DNA of 64,000 nt from Tardibacter sp963781025 (lineage in GTDB: Bacteria > Pseudomonadota > Alphaproteobacteria > Sphingomonadales > Sphingomonadaceae), in the NCBI GenBank assembly GCA_963781025.1, contig CAWADU010000003.1, positions 1,240,001-1,304,000 of the forward strand. Reading direction: 5' to 3'. Under the pieces are notes generated by a model. That model did not search any database. It saw only the letters and a program-made list of their open reading frames with translations, and was not told the origin of the DNA. Position numbers and translations under genes: made by a program. Below, one piece after another: positions 34,631-43,258 of this stretch (position 1 is its first letter; the number at the start of each line of letters is the position of its first letter).

Positions 34631-37066
34631 TCAGCCAGCACCAGCCTTGCGGCTATGGCGCCGGGGAGTCGGCACATGGCTTGCCACCTCGGCGAGACGC
34701 TCAAGATAGCCGGGTACACTGTCGGGGTTGAGGCTGATGCTGTCGATATCGCGCGCGATCAGCCAGTCGGCGAAGGCGGGTCGATCCGAAGGCGCCTGGC
34801 CGCACAGGCCGACCGGCAGCTTGTGCCGATGCGCGCCGGCGATGACCTCTTCGATCAGCCGCAGCACCGCCGGATCCTGCTCGTCGAAATCGGCCGCCAA
34901 TATCGCCGAGTCGCGATCGACCCCAAGGGTGAGTTGAGTGAGATCGTTCGATCCGATCGAGAAGCCGTCAAACTCGGCGGAGAAGGTGTCGATCGAGAGC
35001 GCGTTGCTCGGAATTTCCGCCATGGCATAGATCTTGAGGCCATTCTGTCCGCGCACAAGGCCGTTATCGGCCATCGCCTTCACGACTTTGCGCGCCTCGT
35101 CCACGCGGCGGCAGAAGGGAATCATGACCACGACATTGTCCAGTCCCATGTCGTCGCGCACTTGGATAAGCGCCCGGCATTCGAGCGCGAAGGCGGGCGC
35201 ATAGAAGGGATGGATGTAGCGCGATGCGCCGCGGAAACCGATCATCGGATTTTCCTCCGCGGCCTCGAAAGCCTCCCCGCCCAGAAGCGCGCGATATTCG
35301 TTGGTCTTGAAGTCCGACATGCGCACGATCACCGGGCGGGGATAGAAGGCGGCGGCAATCACGCCGACTCCTTCCGCCAACCGGTTCACAAAATAATCCG
35401 CTCCGGTCTTCGCGCCCGCCGTCATCGCGGCGATGCGCGCCCTGATGCGTGAGCTCTTCACCCGCTCGGGCTCGACAAGCGCCATCGGATGGACGCCGAT
35501 ATGCTGGGTGATAATGAACTCGATGCGGGCAAGGCCAACGCCATCGACCGGCAATGTGGCCGTCCGGAACGCCTTGGCGGGATCGGCGATATTGACGAGC
35601 AGGTGGGGCTTTGAGGGACGGGCCGCGTCCAGAGCGACCGGTTCGACGGCGAAGGGCAAGATGCCCGCACGGATGCGGCCGGTTTCGCCCTCGGCGCACG
35701 AGACGGTCACCAGGTCGCCGTCGGCAAGCGCATCCTGCGCGCCGGCGACGCCGACGACTGCGGGAATGCCGAGCTCGCGGGCAATGATCGCCGCATGGCA
35801 GGTGCGTCCACCATGTTCGGTGACGATCGCGACAGCCCGCCGCATTACTGGTTCCCAATCGGGCGAGGTCGTCTTGGCCACGAGCACATCGCCCGGCTGA
35901 ACCGCTTCCAGTTCGCCCGTGTTGCCGATGATCCGCACGGGTCCCGCGGCAATCCGTTCGCCGACTGCTTGGCCCGTCGCGATCACGGGGCCTTCGGCTT
36001 CCAGGCGGTATCGCACTGCCTCAGCCGTTTGCCGCTCGGCATGAACCGTTTCGGGCCGCGCCTGGATGATGAACAACTGTCCGCTGGATCCGTCCTTGGC
36101 CCATTCGATGTCCATCGGCGTATCCCGCCCGGCGCGCCGGGTGTAATGCGCCTCGATCGCCATAGCCTGGCCCGCGAGCGAGAGGACTTCCTCGTCCGTA
36201 ATGCAGGCCCGCGACCGGACGGCGCGCGGCGGCGTCACGGTGCGCGTACCCTGCGGGGCGCGGACCATGCGCAATTGCTTGGCCCCGATACGGTGGCGCA
36301 AGACAGCTCGATGGCCCAGGCGGTAGGTCGGCTTGTGAACGAGGAATTCATCGGGATCGGCGGCACCCTGGACGATGGTCTCGCCCAGACCGAGCACGCC
36401 CGTCACCATGACGATATCGCGGCAGCCGCTTTCGGTTTCGAGCGTGAAGATGACGCCCGAGGCTGCCGCACTGGCATCGACCATGCGTTGAATGGCGACA
36501 GAGAGGGCCACCTTCTCGTGAGCGAACCCCTTGGTGATGCGGTAGGAAATGGCGCGTTCGGTGAAGAGCGAGGAGAGGCAGCGGCGTATGGCGGCATCGA
36601 GTGCCCCCTCGCCTCGGATATCGAGGAAACTCTCGTGAAGCCCGGCGAAGGAAGCGCCCGGCAGATCCTCAGCGGTCGCGCTACTGCGCACCGCGACCGG
36701 CACCGGCTTGGCGCCGCCCAGCGCACGATAGGCGGCGCCGATCGCAGCGGTAAGACCATCGGGCCACCTGGCCTCCTCCACCATTTTCCGAAGCCTCTGC
36801 GAGGTAGACGACGCCTTCCCCGCAACCGTCCAATCAGTCTCGGCAAGGATTGCCGCAAGCTTCGGCGCGAGACCGTTGGCCTCGATGATGTCGCGATAGG
36901 CGTCCGCCGTGATCGCAAAACCATCGGGCACCTGCGCTCCGCCCGGCAGCGCCTGGCGCAATTCTCCCAGCGACGCGGTCTTGCCGCCAACGTCTGCGAC
37001 ATCATCAAGACCGATTTCATCAAATCGCCTTATCCAGCGGCCGTGTGCATGATCGTTCGTCATCAT
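34631..37066 (-). CDS. ppsA: Phosphoenolpyruvate synthase
   Basis: PpsA makes PEP from pyruvate and ATP for gluconeogenesis. The 811-residue protein has the N-terminal nucleotide-binding domain (GGKTASLGELRQAL, then VPVAVRSSATAEDLPGASFAG), the mobile phosphohistidine domain with catalytic His in GGRTCHAAIIARELGIPAVVG, and the C-terminal PEP/pyruvate TIM barrel (SIGSNDLTQLTLGVDRD, then VGLCGQAPSD, with the active Cys). ATG 37066 is followed by a second ATG. It ends an operon-like row of minus-strand genes from the universal stress remnant, though a 106-bp gap may hold its own promoter. Confidence 0.94.
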   Translation of the reverse strand: MMTNDHAHGRWIRRFDEIGLDDVADVGGKTASLGELRQALPGGAQVPDGFAITADAYRDIIEANGLAPKLAAILAETDWTVAGKASSTSQRLRKMVEEARWPDGLTAAIGAAYRALGGAKPVPVAVRSSATAEDLPGASFAGLHESFLDIRGEGALDAAIRRCLSSLFTERAISYRITKGFAHEKVALSVAIQRMVDASAAASGVIFTLETESGCRDIVMVTGVLGLGETIVQGAADPDEFLVHKPTYRLGHRAVLRHRIGAKQLRMVRAPQGTRTVTPPRAVRSRACITDEEVLSLAGQAMAIEAHYTRRAGRDTPMDIEWAKDGSSGQLFIIQARPETVHAERQTAEAVRYRLEAEGPVIATGQAVGERIAAGPVRIIGNTGELEAVQPGDVLVAKTTSPDWEPVMRRAVAIVTEHGGRTCHAAIIARELGIPAVVGVAGAQDALADGDLVTVSCAEGETGRIRAGILPFAVEPVALDAARPSKPHLLVNIADPAKAFRTATLPVDGVGLARIEFIITQHIGVHPMALVEPERVKSSRIRARIAAMTAGAKTGADYFVNRLAEGVGVIAAAFYPRPVIVRMSDFKTNEYRALLGGEAFEAAEENPMIGFRGASRYIHPFYAPAFALECRALIQVRDDMGLDNVVVMIPFCRRVDEARKVVKAMADNGLVRGQNGLKIYAMAEIPSNALSIDTFSAEFDGFSIGSNDLTQLTLGVDRDSAILAADFDEQDPAVLRLIEEVIAGAHRHKLPVGLCGQAPSDRPAFADWLIARDIDSISLNPDSVPGYLERLAEVASHVPTPRRHSRKAGAG

Positions 37067-37172
37067 TCATCCGATCCCCTGCAAGCGGCGGATAGTATCT
37101 GCCGGTCGGGAGGTAACAAAATTCTGCCGCGGGAGAACCCGGTTCGGGCTTTCATCGCGACTTCGCCACATG

Positions 37173-37874
37173 TCAGTGCCGTCGAGACCATTGGGCGGCC
37201 TTCTGCCGCTGCTGCCGCGCGGCACGAGCCGCGGCGAGCAGTTGCACCACCTCGTCATCGCTCGTCTGGTCGAAGCGTGCGTAATGCGCCCCGACCGCCA
37301 AAAAGGGATGGGGCTGTGCCAGGCACACGATCTCATCGCACTCACCGCCAAGGGCAGCGATAGTCTCCTGGGGTGCTACAGGCACGGCGAGGATCAGCCT
37401 GGCAGGGCCCGCCTTGCGCAGACCTTTGAGTGCGGCCTTGACAGTGCCGCCGGTCGCGATCCCGTCGTCCACCACGATCACGGTGCGTCCCGCGACCGCG
37501 ATTGGCGCTTCGCCGCCCAGATATGTGTCACGACGCCGCTCGATTTCGGCAAGCTGTCGCCGCATCTCGGCCCGGATATAGTTGGGGCTCGGCGCCAGTT
37601 GGCGGACGACATCCTCGTTGAGGACGAGTTGGGGATCGGCGCCATCGACCACGGCGCCGATCCCGAGTTCCTCATAGCCCGGCGCCCCGAGCTTGCGCAC
37701 GAAAAGCAGGTCAAGATCGGCGTCCAGCGCTTTTGCCACCTCGAAGGCCACGGGTACGCCGCCGCGCGGAAGCGCCAGAACCAGGGGATGGGTCGGCGCG
37801 AGATGCATCAACGCCCTGGCAAGCTCGATCCCCGCTTCCTGACGATCGCGGAACTGGTGCTGATAGCCGATCAT
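37173..37874 (-). CDS. Phosphoribosyltransferase
   Basis: The 233-residue protein has the PRPP-binding loop VIVVDDGIATGGTVKAAL (about residues 130-147) and the N-terminal LVLALPRGGVPVAFEVAKALDADLDLLFVRKLG of type I phosphoribosyltransferases. The substrate is unknown. In mycobacterial Rv2030c a domain of this type is fused to an erythromycin-esterase domain, as I recall; here the two are separate genes of one row with a hydrolase between them. It overlaps the upstream hydrolase gene by 4 bp. Confidence 0.88.
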   Translation of the reverse strand: MIGYQHQFRDRQEAGIELARALMHLAPTHPLVLALPRGGVPVAFEVAKALDADLDLLFVRKLGAPGYEELGIGAVVDGADPQLVLNEDVVRQLAPSPNYIRAEMRRQLAEIERRRDTYLGGEAPIAVAGRTVIVVDDGIATGGTVKAALKGLRKAGPARLILAVPVAPQETIAALGGECDEIVCLAQPHPFLAVGAHYARFDQTSDDEVVQLLAAARAARQQRQKAAQWSRRH

Positions 37875-38530
37875 TGGCGAGACCCTCCGAGGTGAAGGCT
37901 GAACCAGCGCTCGGCGTGATCGATCACCTGATCGAGGGTTCCCGGCTCCTCGAAAAGATGGCCCGCGCCGGGGACGATCACCAGCCTGGTTTCAGCACGC
38001 ATATGCCGCATCGCTTCGCGGTTGAGTTCGATAACCGGATCATCCCGGCTGCCGACAATCAGCAGGGTCGGCGCCCGGACGCGCGCGAGCGCCGCAGCGG
38101 TCGCCAGATCGGGCCTGCCGCCGCGCGACACGACGGCGGCAACCCGGTCGTTGGGCGACGCCGCCGCAAGCAACGCGGCACCCGCGCCCGTGCTCGCGCC
38201 GAAATAGCCGATGGGAAGTCCCTGAAGCGCCCGAACACTCGCCGCCCAGTCGGCCGCCTCGCGGAGCCGTGAGGCGAGCAATGGAATATCGAACACATTG
38301 CGCCTGTCCGCTTCCTCGCGCGGGTCCAGCAAGTCGATCAGCAATGTTCCGAGTTGCGCCTTGCGCAGCCCGGCCGCGACGTAATTGTTGCGCGGGCTAT
38401 GCCGGCCGCTGCCGCTGCCATGCGCGAAAATCACCAGCCCTTTCGCATTCTCGGGCACGTCCAGGAAACCCTGGAGGCGATGCTCGCCCACACTGACTTG
38501 CTGCGTGTTATGGAGGCGATCCATGGTCAT
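37871..38530 (-). CDS. Dienelactone-hydrolase-like alpha/beta hydrolase
   Basis: The 219-residue protein has the oxyanion region FAHGSGSGRHSPRN, nucleophile elbow GYFGASTGAGAAL (Ser), the acid in VGSRDDPVI and a late His in VPGAGHLFEEPG. The substrate is unknown. ATG 38530 overlaps the preceding erythromycin-esterase stop by 4 bp, which supports this start over 38611. Members of this group are regularly found next to phosphoribosyltransferase genes in stress islands. Confidence 0.85.
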   Translation of the reverse strand: MTMDRLHNTQQVSVGEHRLQGFLDVPENAKGLVIFAHGSGSGRHSPRNNYVAAGLRKAQLGTLLIDLLDPREEADRRNVFDIPLLASRLREAADWAASVRALQGLPIGYFGASTGAGAALLAAASPNDRVAAVVSRGGRPDLATAAALARVRAPTLLIVGSRDDPVIELNREAMRHMRAETRLVIVPGAGHLFEEPGTLDQVIDHAERWFSLHLGGSRQ

Positions 38531-39870
38531 AGTCCGAACGGCCAGGTTTCCGGGGCACCGTGCGGCCGTTCGTGGCCGAGCGGGGTGACAGCCGTGGTCT
38601 GCTCGAACCAAACCCAGGCGTCGAACTGCTCGGCGAGCACAGCCTCGAAATAATGGCTGAGGCGCTCGGTCTCGGGGCGATAGACAACGCCGATCGCCCG
38701 TTCGAGCAAAGGCTCGCGCAGCATGGCCGCGAGGTCATGGCGATCTGCACCGCGCCAATCAGTCAGGCTGCGGGCAATGCCGGTCCGCCGGAAAGCATGC
38801 TCGTAACTATCGAGGCGCGCGGGCTGAACGGTCTTGATTTGCATGTCGGCGCCCCAGTCGCTTGCCGCAGCGACCGTGCCCGTGTCCGTGCCGAAGCCGA
38901 TCGACACGGCCTCATCGCCATGCGCCAGGCGGCAAAGTTCGCCGATATTGAACTCGCCCTGCCAGCCCATGGCGGTCGCCGCGGCGTTGCCGACATGGCT
39001 GTTGTGCGCCCAGATCACTGCCTTGGCCCCATCGCCGCGATGCGCGAGCAGAGCCTGCAGGGTCTCGAACATATGCCGGTCGCGCAGGTTCCAGCTCTCG
39101 GTCGAGCTGCGGTACATGGCGCGATAGTAGCGCTCGGCGGCGCGCACGATGCGGGCGTTCTGGAGCGCATCGAACCAGGCCTCGCCATCCTCCCTCAAAT
39201 AGTCGAGTCGGCGTGCCAGAAGCCCGTGAAGCTGCGCCACGGCATTGTCCTCACAGCTCTGCCGGCCGCCGAGCATGACCGCGCGGCCATAATGAGTGGG
39301 CTCGTCCTGCCAGGGCGTGAGGCAACCATAGCGCCGGCGTGCATCGATGGCCGCGTCGGAATCGACCTTGTCGAGATAGGCAAGCACCGCGTGGATCGAC
39401 TCGCTGAGGCTGTAGACATCGAGACCGCTGAAGGAGACGCGGCGTTCCGCGGAGAGCGGCGCATTGTGGCCCCGCAGCCAGTCGGCGAAGGCCAGCACCT
39501 CCTCATTGCGCCACATCCAGGTCGGAAATCTGGCGAAGACGTCACCGCGCCTGGGACGCGGGGCCTGATGGCGGACATAGTCGTCGATTTGGGCCGCATC
39601 GGGCCAGTCGGCTTCGGCTGCGACGATGGTGAAGCCATGCTGTTCGATCAGCCGGCGGGTGATGGCGGCACGCGCGCGATAGAATTCCGAGGTGCCGTGC
39701 GTCGCCTCACCGAGCAGCACGACCCGAGCGTCACCGAACCGGTCGAAAAAGGCACCAAATTCCTCTGTGCGTTCGGGCGCCGGCAGAGGTTCGGCATGCG
39801 TGCGCAGCGCTTCGATGAGCGCAGGCGATGCTTCGCGACCAGTTCTGCCGTGCAGTGCTATCCCAGCCAT
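38527..39870 (-). CDS. Erythromycin-esterase family protein
   Basis: The 447-residue protein carries family signatures: VLLGEATHGTSEFYRARA near residue 52, VAAEADWPDA, and AVIWAHNSHVGNAAATAMG with the two catalytic His positions. Proteins of this set outside Ere proper are of unknown substrate, so macrolide resistance should not be assumed. AGGAGAGG precedes ATG 39870. The order stress protein - esterase - hydrolase - phosphoribosyltransferase - ppsA reads as one operon. Confidence 0.88.
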   Translation of the reverse strand: MAGIALHGRTGREASPALIEALRTHAEPLPAPERTEEFGAFFDRFGDARVVLLGEATHGTSEFYRARAAITRRLIEQHGFTIVAAEADWPDAAQIDDYVRHQAPRPRRGDVFARFPTWMWRNEEVLAFADWLRGHNAPLSAERRVSFSGLDVYSLSESIHAVLAYLDKVDSDAAIDARRRYGCLTPWQDEPTHYGRAVMLGGRQSCEDNAVAQLHGLLARRLDYLREDGEAWFDALQNARIVRAAERYYRAMYRSSTESWNLRDRHMFETLQALLAHRGDGAKAVIWAHNSHVGNAAATAMGWQGEFNIGELCRLAHGDEAVSIGFGTDTGTVAAASDWGADMQIKTVQPARLDSYEHAFRRTGIARSLTDWRGADRHDLAAMLREPLLERAIGVVYRPETERLSHYFEAVLAEQFDAWVWFEQTTAVTPLGHERPHGAPETWPFGL

Positions 39871-39903
39871 GACGCCTCTCCTGTCTTTTTGCCGCGCCGC
39901 GCT

Positions 39904-40160
39904 TCAGTGCGCGACAAGCAGCGGCACCGTGCTTTCACCAAGCATCCGTCGCGTCACGCCGCCGAACAGACTCTCTCGGACACGCGAATGACCATATGCC
40001 CTCATCACACAATAGGCGGGCGATCGTTCGCGGCAGAGGCGGTCTGAACGATATCCACGCAGATGAGATGCCCCGACAGCCCACGCGCAAGGTCGAGCGC
40101 GACCTGAAGACGTGCTTCCTCTCCAGCATCGTCGTGGATGAGCAATAGGACGTTCTTCAT
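39904..40160 (-). pseudogene. Universal stress protein, central part deleted
   Basis: GGAGG precedes ATG 40160, which starts MKNVLLLIHDDAGEEARLQV, a normal N-terminus of a two-domain UspA-type protein. This frame stops after 51 residues. The other end matches the C-terminus of the same family in another frame (YGHSRVRESLFGGVTRRML, then VPLLVAH, stop at 39904). About 190 residues of the usual 270-280 are missing, including both ATP-binding G-x2-G-x9-G loops except the last S/T part. The junction is near 40010-40025. Confidence 0.7.
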
Positions 40161-40233
40161 GAAGACCTCCTTGTCCCGGCCTGTCGGCACCAGAGTTGTG
40201 CCGCATGGTGGGCCGATGCAGGGCGACGATCAT

Positions 40234-40249
40234 TACGCAACATTACGCA
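40234..40249. promoter_or_regulatory. FixJ-like box 9 (nitroreductase / stress operon)
   Basis: TACGCA-ACAT-TACGCA: a perfect direct repeat of the hexamer with 10-bp phasing, in the 218-bp divergent region between the universal stress remnant and the nitroreductase gene. This is the clearest copy of the box. Confidence 0.6.
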
Positions 40250-40378
40250 TCGGGAGCATGGATCGTTGAACGGCATGGATCGCCGGGTATCGGACGAATT
40301 GTCAGGCATCGGCCCGATCCAGCTTATTGGGGAAGCTACGGATGCCAGTCGTGCTGACCGCGCGATAATCTTGATCCC

Positions 40379-41428
40379 ATGAAATCTGGAATCCCGTTAA
40401 TGGCCACGCAATATGCCTCGCCCTGGCAGATCGATGGATCGGACTTTCCGATTACCGACAGCTGCAATGCGAAATTGGAGTTCCTTGTTCGCTATGCCGT
40501 GCTCGCACCTTCGACCCATAATAGCCAGCCTTGGCTTTTCCGTGTCCGCGGCGAGGCGCTTGAATTTTTCGCCGATCGGTCGCGGTCCCTCCCGATATGT
40601 GATCCGCATGATCGCGAATTGACGATTTCCTGCGGGGCTGCGCTTGGCTTCGCACGTTTGGCCGCCCGCAATTTCGGGCGCGAGGCGCATATCGACCTGC
40701 TCCCGAGCCCGCGTAATCCAGATCTGCTCGCGCGGTTGCGCTTCGGCGGCGCTCACGCGCCCAGTTCGACGGAAGCACGCCGATTTCGTGCCATTCCCGA
40801 CCGGCACACGGTGCGACGACCTTTTACCACCGATCCGATTGTTGACGACCGGATTGCCCATTTGCGGGACCTCATCTTCGAAGAGGGCATTGCGTTCGTG
40901 GTGACAGCGGAACGGACTTGTCATGAGCGAGTAGGGAATCTCGTCGGCCACGCCGACCGGCTGCAGATGGCCGATCCTTCTTATCGGCGCGAACTTGCAC
41001 AATGGGTCAGGAGCAACCGGACCTCACGGGCGGACGGCATGTCGCTTGCGAGCTTTGGTCTCAGCGACCGGCTGTCGCGCATCTTGGCCAGGCTCATGGA
41101 GAGGCTCGACATCGGTTTCGCCAGCGCAGCGAAGCATCAAAGCCTGACCGGGCGGACACCCTGGCTTGGGTTGCTGACGTCAGAACAGGATGACGAGCAA
41201 TCCTGGCTGCGCACCGGCATGGCGCTTGCCGATATCCTTCTCGAAGCCACCGCCGGCGGTATTGCCTGTTCCTTCCTCAACCAACCGATCGAAGTTCGGG
41301 AATTGCGGCCACGTCTCCCATCAATTTTCGGTACAATCGGCTTTCCCCAGATGCTTATCCGGCTCGGACGGACGGAAGGCACCGCAATTGCTGCGCGCCG
41401 CGAGCCGAGGCATGTCATCGGAGCGTGA
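40379..41428 (+). CDS. Acg-family FMN-binding nitroreductase-like protein
   Basis: The 349-residue protein has the fold and motifs of the Acg branch: APSTHNSQPWLFRV near residue 41, REL-x-SCGAAL, RHTVRRPF, and a C-terminal FGTIGFPQMLIRLGR. In mycobacteria Acg (Rv2032) is DosR-controlled and may store flavin; catalysis is doubtful in that group. Start 40379 gives MKSGIPLMATQ; ATG 40400 is an alternative, and neither has a clear ribosome site. It ends the island on this side. Confidence 0.87.
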   Translation: MKSGIPLMATQYASPWQIDGSDFPITDSCNAKLEFLVRYAVLAPSTHNSQPWLFRVRGEALEFFADRSRSLPICDPHDRELTISCGAALGFARLAARNFGREAHIDLLPSPRNPDLLARLRFGGAHAPSSTEARRFRAIPDRHTVRRPFTTDPIVDDRIAHLRDLIFEEGIAFVVTAERTCHERVGNLVGHADRLQMADPSYRRELAQWVRSNRTSRADGMSLASFGLSDRLSRILARLMERLDIGFASAAKHQSLTGRTPWLGLLTSEQDDEQSWLRTGMALADILLEATAGGIACSFLNQPIEVRELRPRLPSIFGTIGFPQMLIRLGRTEGTAIAARREPRHVIGA

Positions 41429-41773
41429 AATCTGCTGCCCCCTAAAGTCTCGGTTCATGGAACCGCTAGGGCGATTCGCACAACGTGCTGCCGAGCAGTC
41501 CCGGTAAAATGCGCAATCATGGTCGGCTGCGAAGCCGGTCGGCCAGGAACCCGATGCCATCCGATATCCGGCCATCCGGCTCGTTTCGCTGGACGCTTTG
41601 GGCGAGGCGAAGCGCGTTGTTACGCTTGGGCGCTTGAAGGGAGCAACAAGATCGCGGTGGCGGCCATAGCTGCAGCCTGTCTTACCCTCAGGATCCGCGC
41701 CCAACTTTGTGGAAACCGGGCGTAAGCGTTGCGCTTACTTGCGCGATGCTGTCTTCGAGGTTCAAGTCGGCCA
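41429..41773. other. Intergenic gap with two hairpins
   Basis: No gene is supported in this 345-bp gap between the convergent nitroreductase and tolC genes. It contains a perfect stem CGGTTC-ATG-GAACCG (41451-41465), placed 23 bp after the nitroreductase stop, and a perfect 7-bp stem GTAAGCG-TTG-CGCTTAC (41722-41738), 36 bp after the tolC stop. Either could end transcription; neither has a T-run. Confidence 0.5.
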
Positions 41774-43031
41774 TTACTGGATATTCCCGGCAAGGGCATT
41801 GAGCTGCCAGGCGGCGACGAGGCGTTGGCCCTGGGCTTCGAGCAGCGCAGCTTCAGCCGCGGTCGCCTCGCGCTCGGCGTCGAGCACGGCGAGCACAGGG
41901 ATCGCACCGACCCTTGCCTCCAGCTTGCGGCCACGCAAGGCCTCGGCGGCGGCATCGCTCTGCAGGCGGGTCGCCTCGACCGTCTGGCGGGCGGTGGCGA
42001 GACCAGTCCAGGCGTCGATCACCATGCCCTCGAGCGCCTGGTCCGCCTGACGCAGCCGTGCCTCGCTCGCATCGAGTTCGACATTGGCGGCGCGGGTCTG
42101 GGTCGCAACACGACCGCCGGCGAAGATAGTCCAGCGCCCGCGAACGCCCACAACGACAGAATCAGCGCGGTAGTCGGGGAAGAATTGGTCGCGGACATGG
42201 GCCGCTTCGGCAAAGGCGCCGACCTGCGGCAGGCCTTCGGCTCTGGCCGCGCGCACACCGGCTTTGGCCACATCCACGCCCGCCTTGGCCTGCTGCAGCG
42301 AGGGATTGGCGGCGCGCGCACGGTCCAGCGCCTCGTCGAGGGTGGGCGGCGTGGACGGAAGGTCGGGCAAGGAAGCCAGTTCCCCGGCAGGCTTGCCCGT
42401 GAGGCGCTGAAAAGCGGCTTCGGCAGAGGCAAGGCGGCCTTTCGCGCGGGCCTGTCCGGCCTCAGCCTCGGCCTTGCGGGCACGGGCCTGAGCGAGATCC
42501 GAGCTGGCGATCTCGCCCGCCCCGAAGCGAAGCTGGGCTTGCCGCTCGACCTCGGTCAGCTCGCCGACAAGCTGGGCGAACCGCACATCCAACTCGCGCG
42601 CGGTCAGCACTTCGGCATAGGCGGCGATCGCCTGGACAATGGTCTGCAACCGTGTCTGGTCAGTCTGGAAGCCGGCGATCTGGGCTCCACCCCTGGCCTG
42701 ATCGATGGCAGCAGCGATCCTCCCTCCGGCGTAGAGCGGCATTTCCGCGACGCCCTGCAGCGCCAAAGGGGTCGTATTCCCGGCAGTGAGGCCAAAGAAG
42801 CCGCCATTGTCAATGCGGCCCGTGCCTATCGATCCTTCCACCCGCAGCAGTGGGTTGCGTTCGGCCCTGGCGCGATCGAGACGGGCCTTGGCAGCCGTCT
42901 CGTCAGCCTTTGCCGCAGCGAGCGCGGGCGCGTTCGCCAAGGCGTCAGCGATGGCCGAATTCGAGATCCTGCGCTGCTACCGGCGAGGCGAGGCATGAAA
43001 GCGGCAGCAGGGCAAGAAGCAGGCGTCGCAT
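41774..43031 (-). CDS. TolC-family outer membrane efflux protein, +1 frameshift
   Basis: The N-terminal signal peptide (MRRLLLALLPLSCLASPVAAQ, split here by residue count) is at 43031 and ends out of frame with the mature protein. The break is GAATTC at 42957-42962. Reading GAATC on the minus strand gives QDLESAIADALANAPAL and a 418-residue protein, with two outer-membrane-efflux repeats (LDRARAERNPLLRVEGS, then ANPSLQQAKAGVDVAKAG) and long coiled coils. The correction recreates a GANTC site. It follows the DUF2892 gene by 11 bp and is the likely exit duct for the divergent RND pump. Confidence 0.85.
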
Positions 43032-43042
43032 AACGGTCCCGC

Positions 43043-43246
43043 TCAGCGAAACGCGTTTCCGGGTTTCACACCCAGCTTCCTGAAGACCATGGCAGAAGGG
43101 CAAAAGCCGGTGAAGCTGGCCTGGATCATGTTGAGGCCGGCGAAGATGGCAAGGCCGATCCAGTACGGGTGGACATAGATCGACAGCAGAGCACTGGCGA
43201 GAACCACCACGCCAGCGAAACGAAGCACAGCCCTATCGAGATTCAT
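43043..43246 (-). CDS. DUF2892 (YgaP-type) membrane protein
   Basis: The 67-residue protein has two membrane segments (FAGVVVLASALLSIYV and WIGLAIFAGLNMIQASFTGF) and the conserved FCPSAMVFRKLG ending of the DUF2892 family, which often accompanies rhodaneses and sulfide oxidation genes. It lies 12 bp after the sulfide:quinone oxidoreductase gene in the same operon. Confidence 0.88.
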   Translation of the reverse strand: MNLDRAVLRFAGVVVLASALLSIYVHPYWIGLAIFAGLNMIQASFTGFCPSAMVFRKLGVKPGNAFR

Positions 43247-43258
43247 CGTTCCTCTCCC

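Noticed and set aside
38527..39870. Macrolide resistance from the erythromycin-esterase-like gene
   Set aside because: The context (stress operon) and the breadth of the family argue against assigning resistance from sequence alone.
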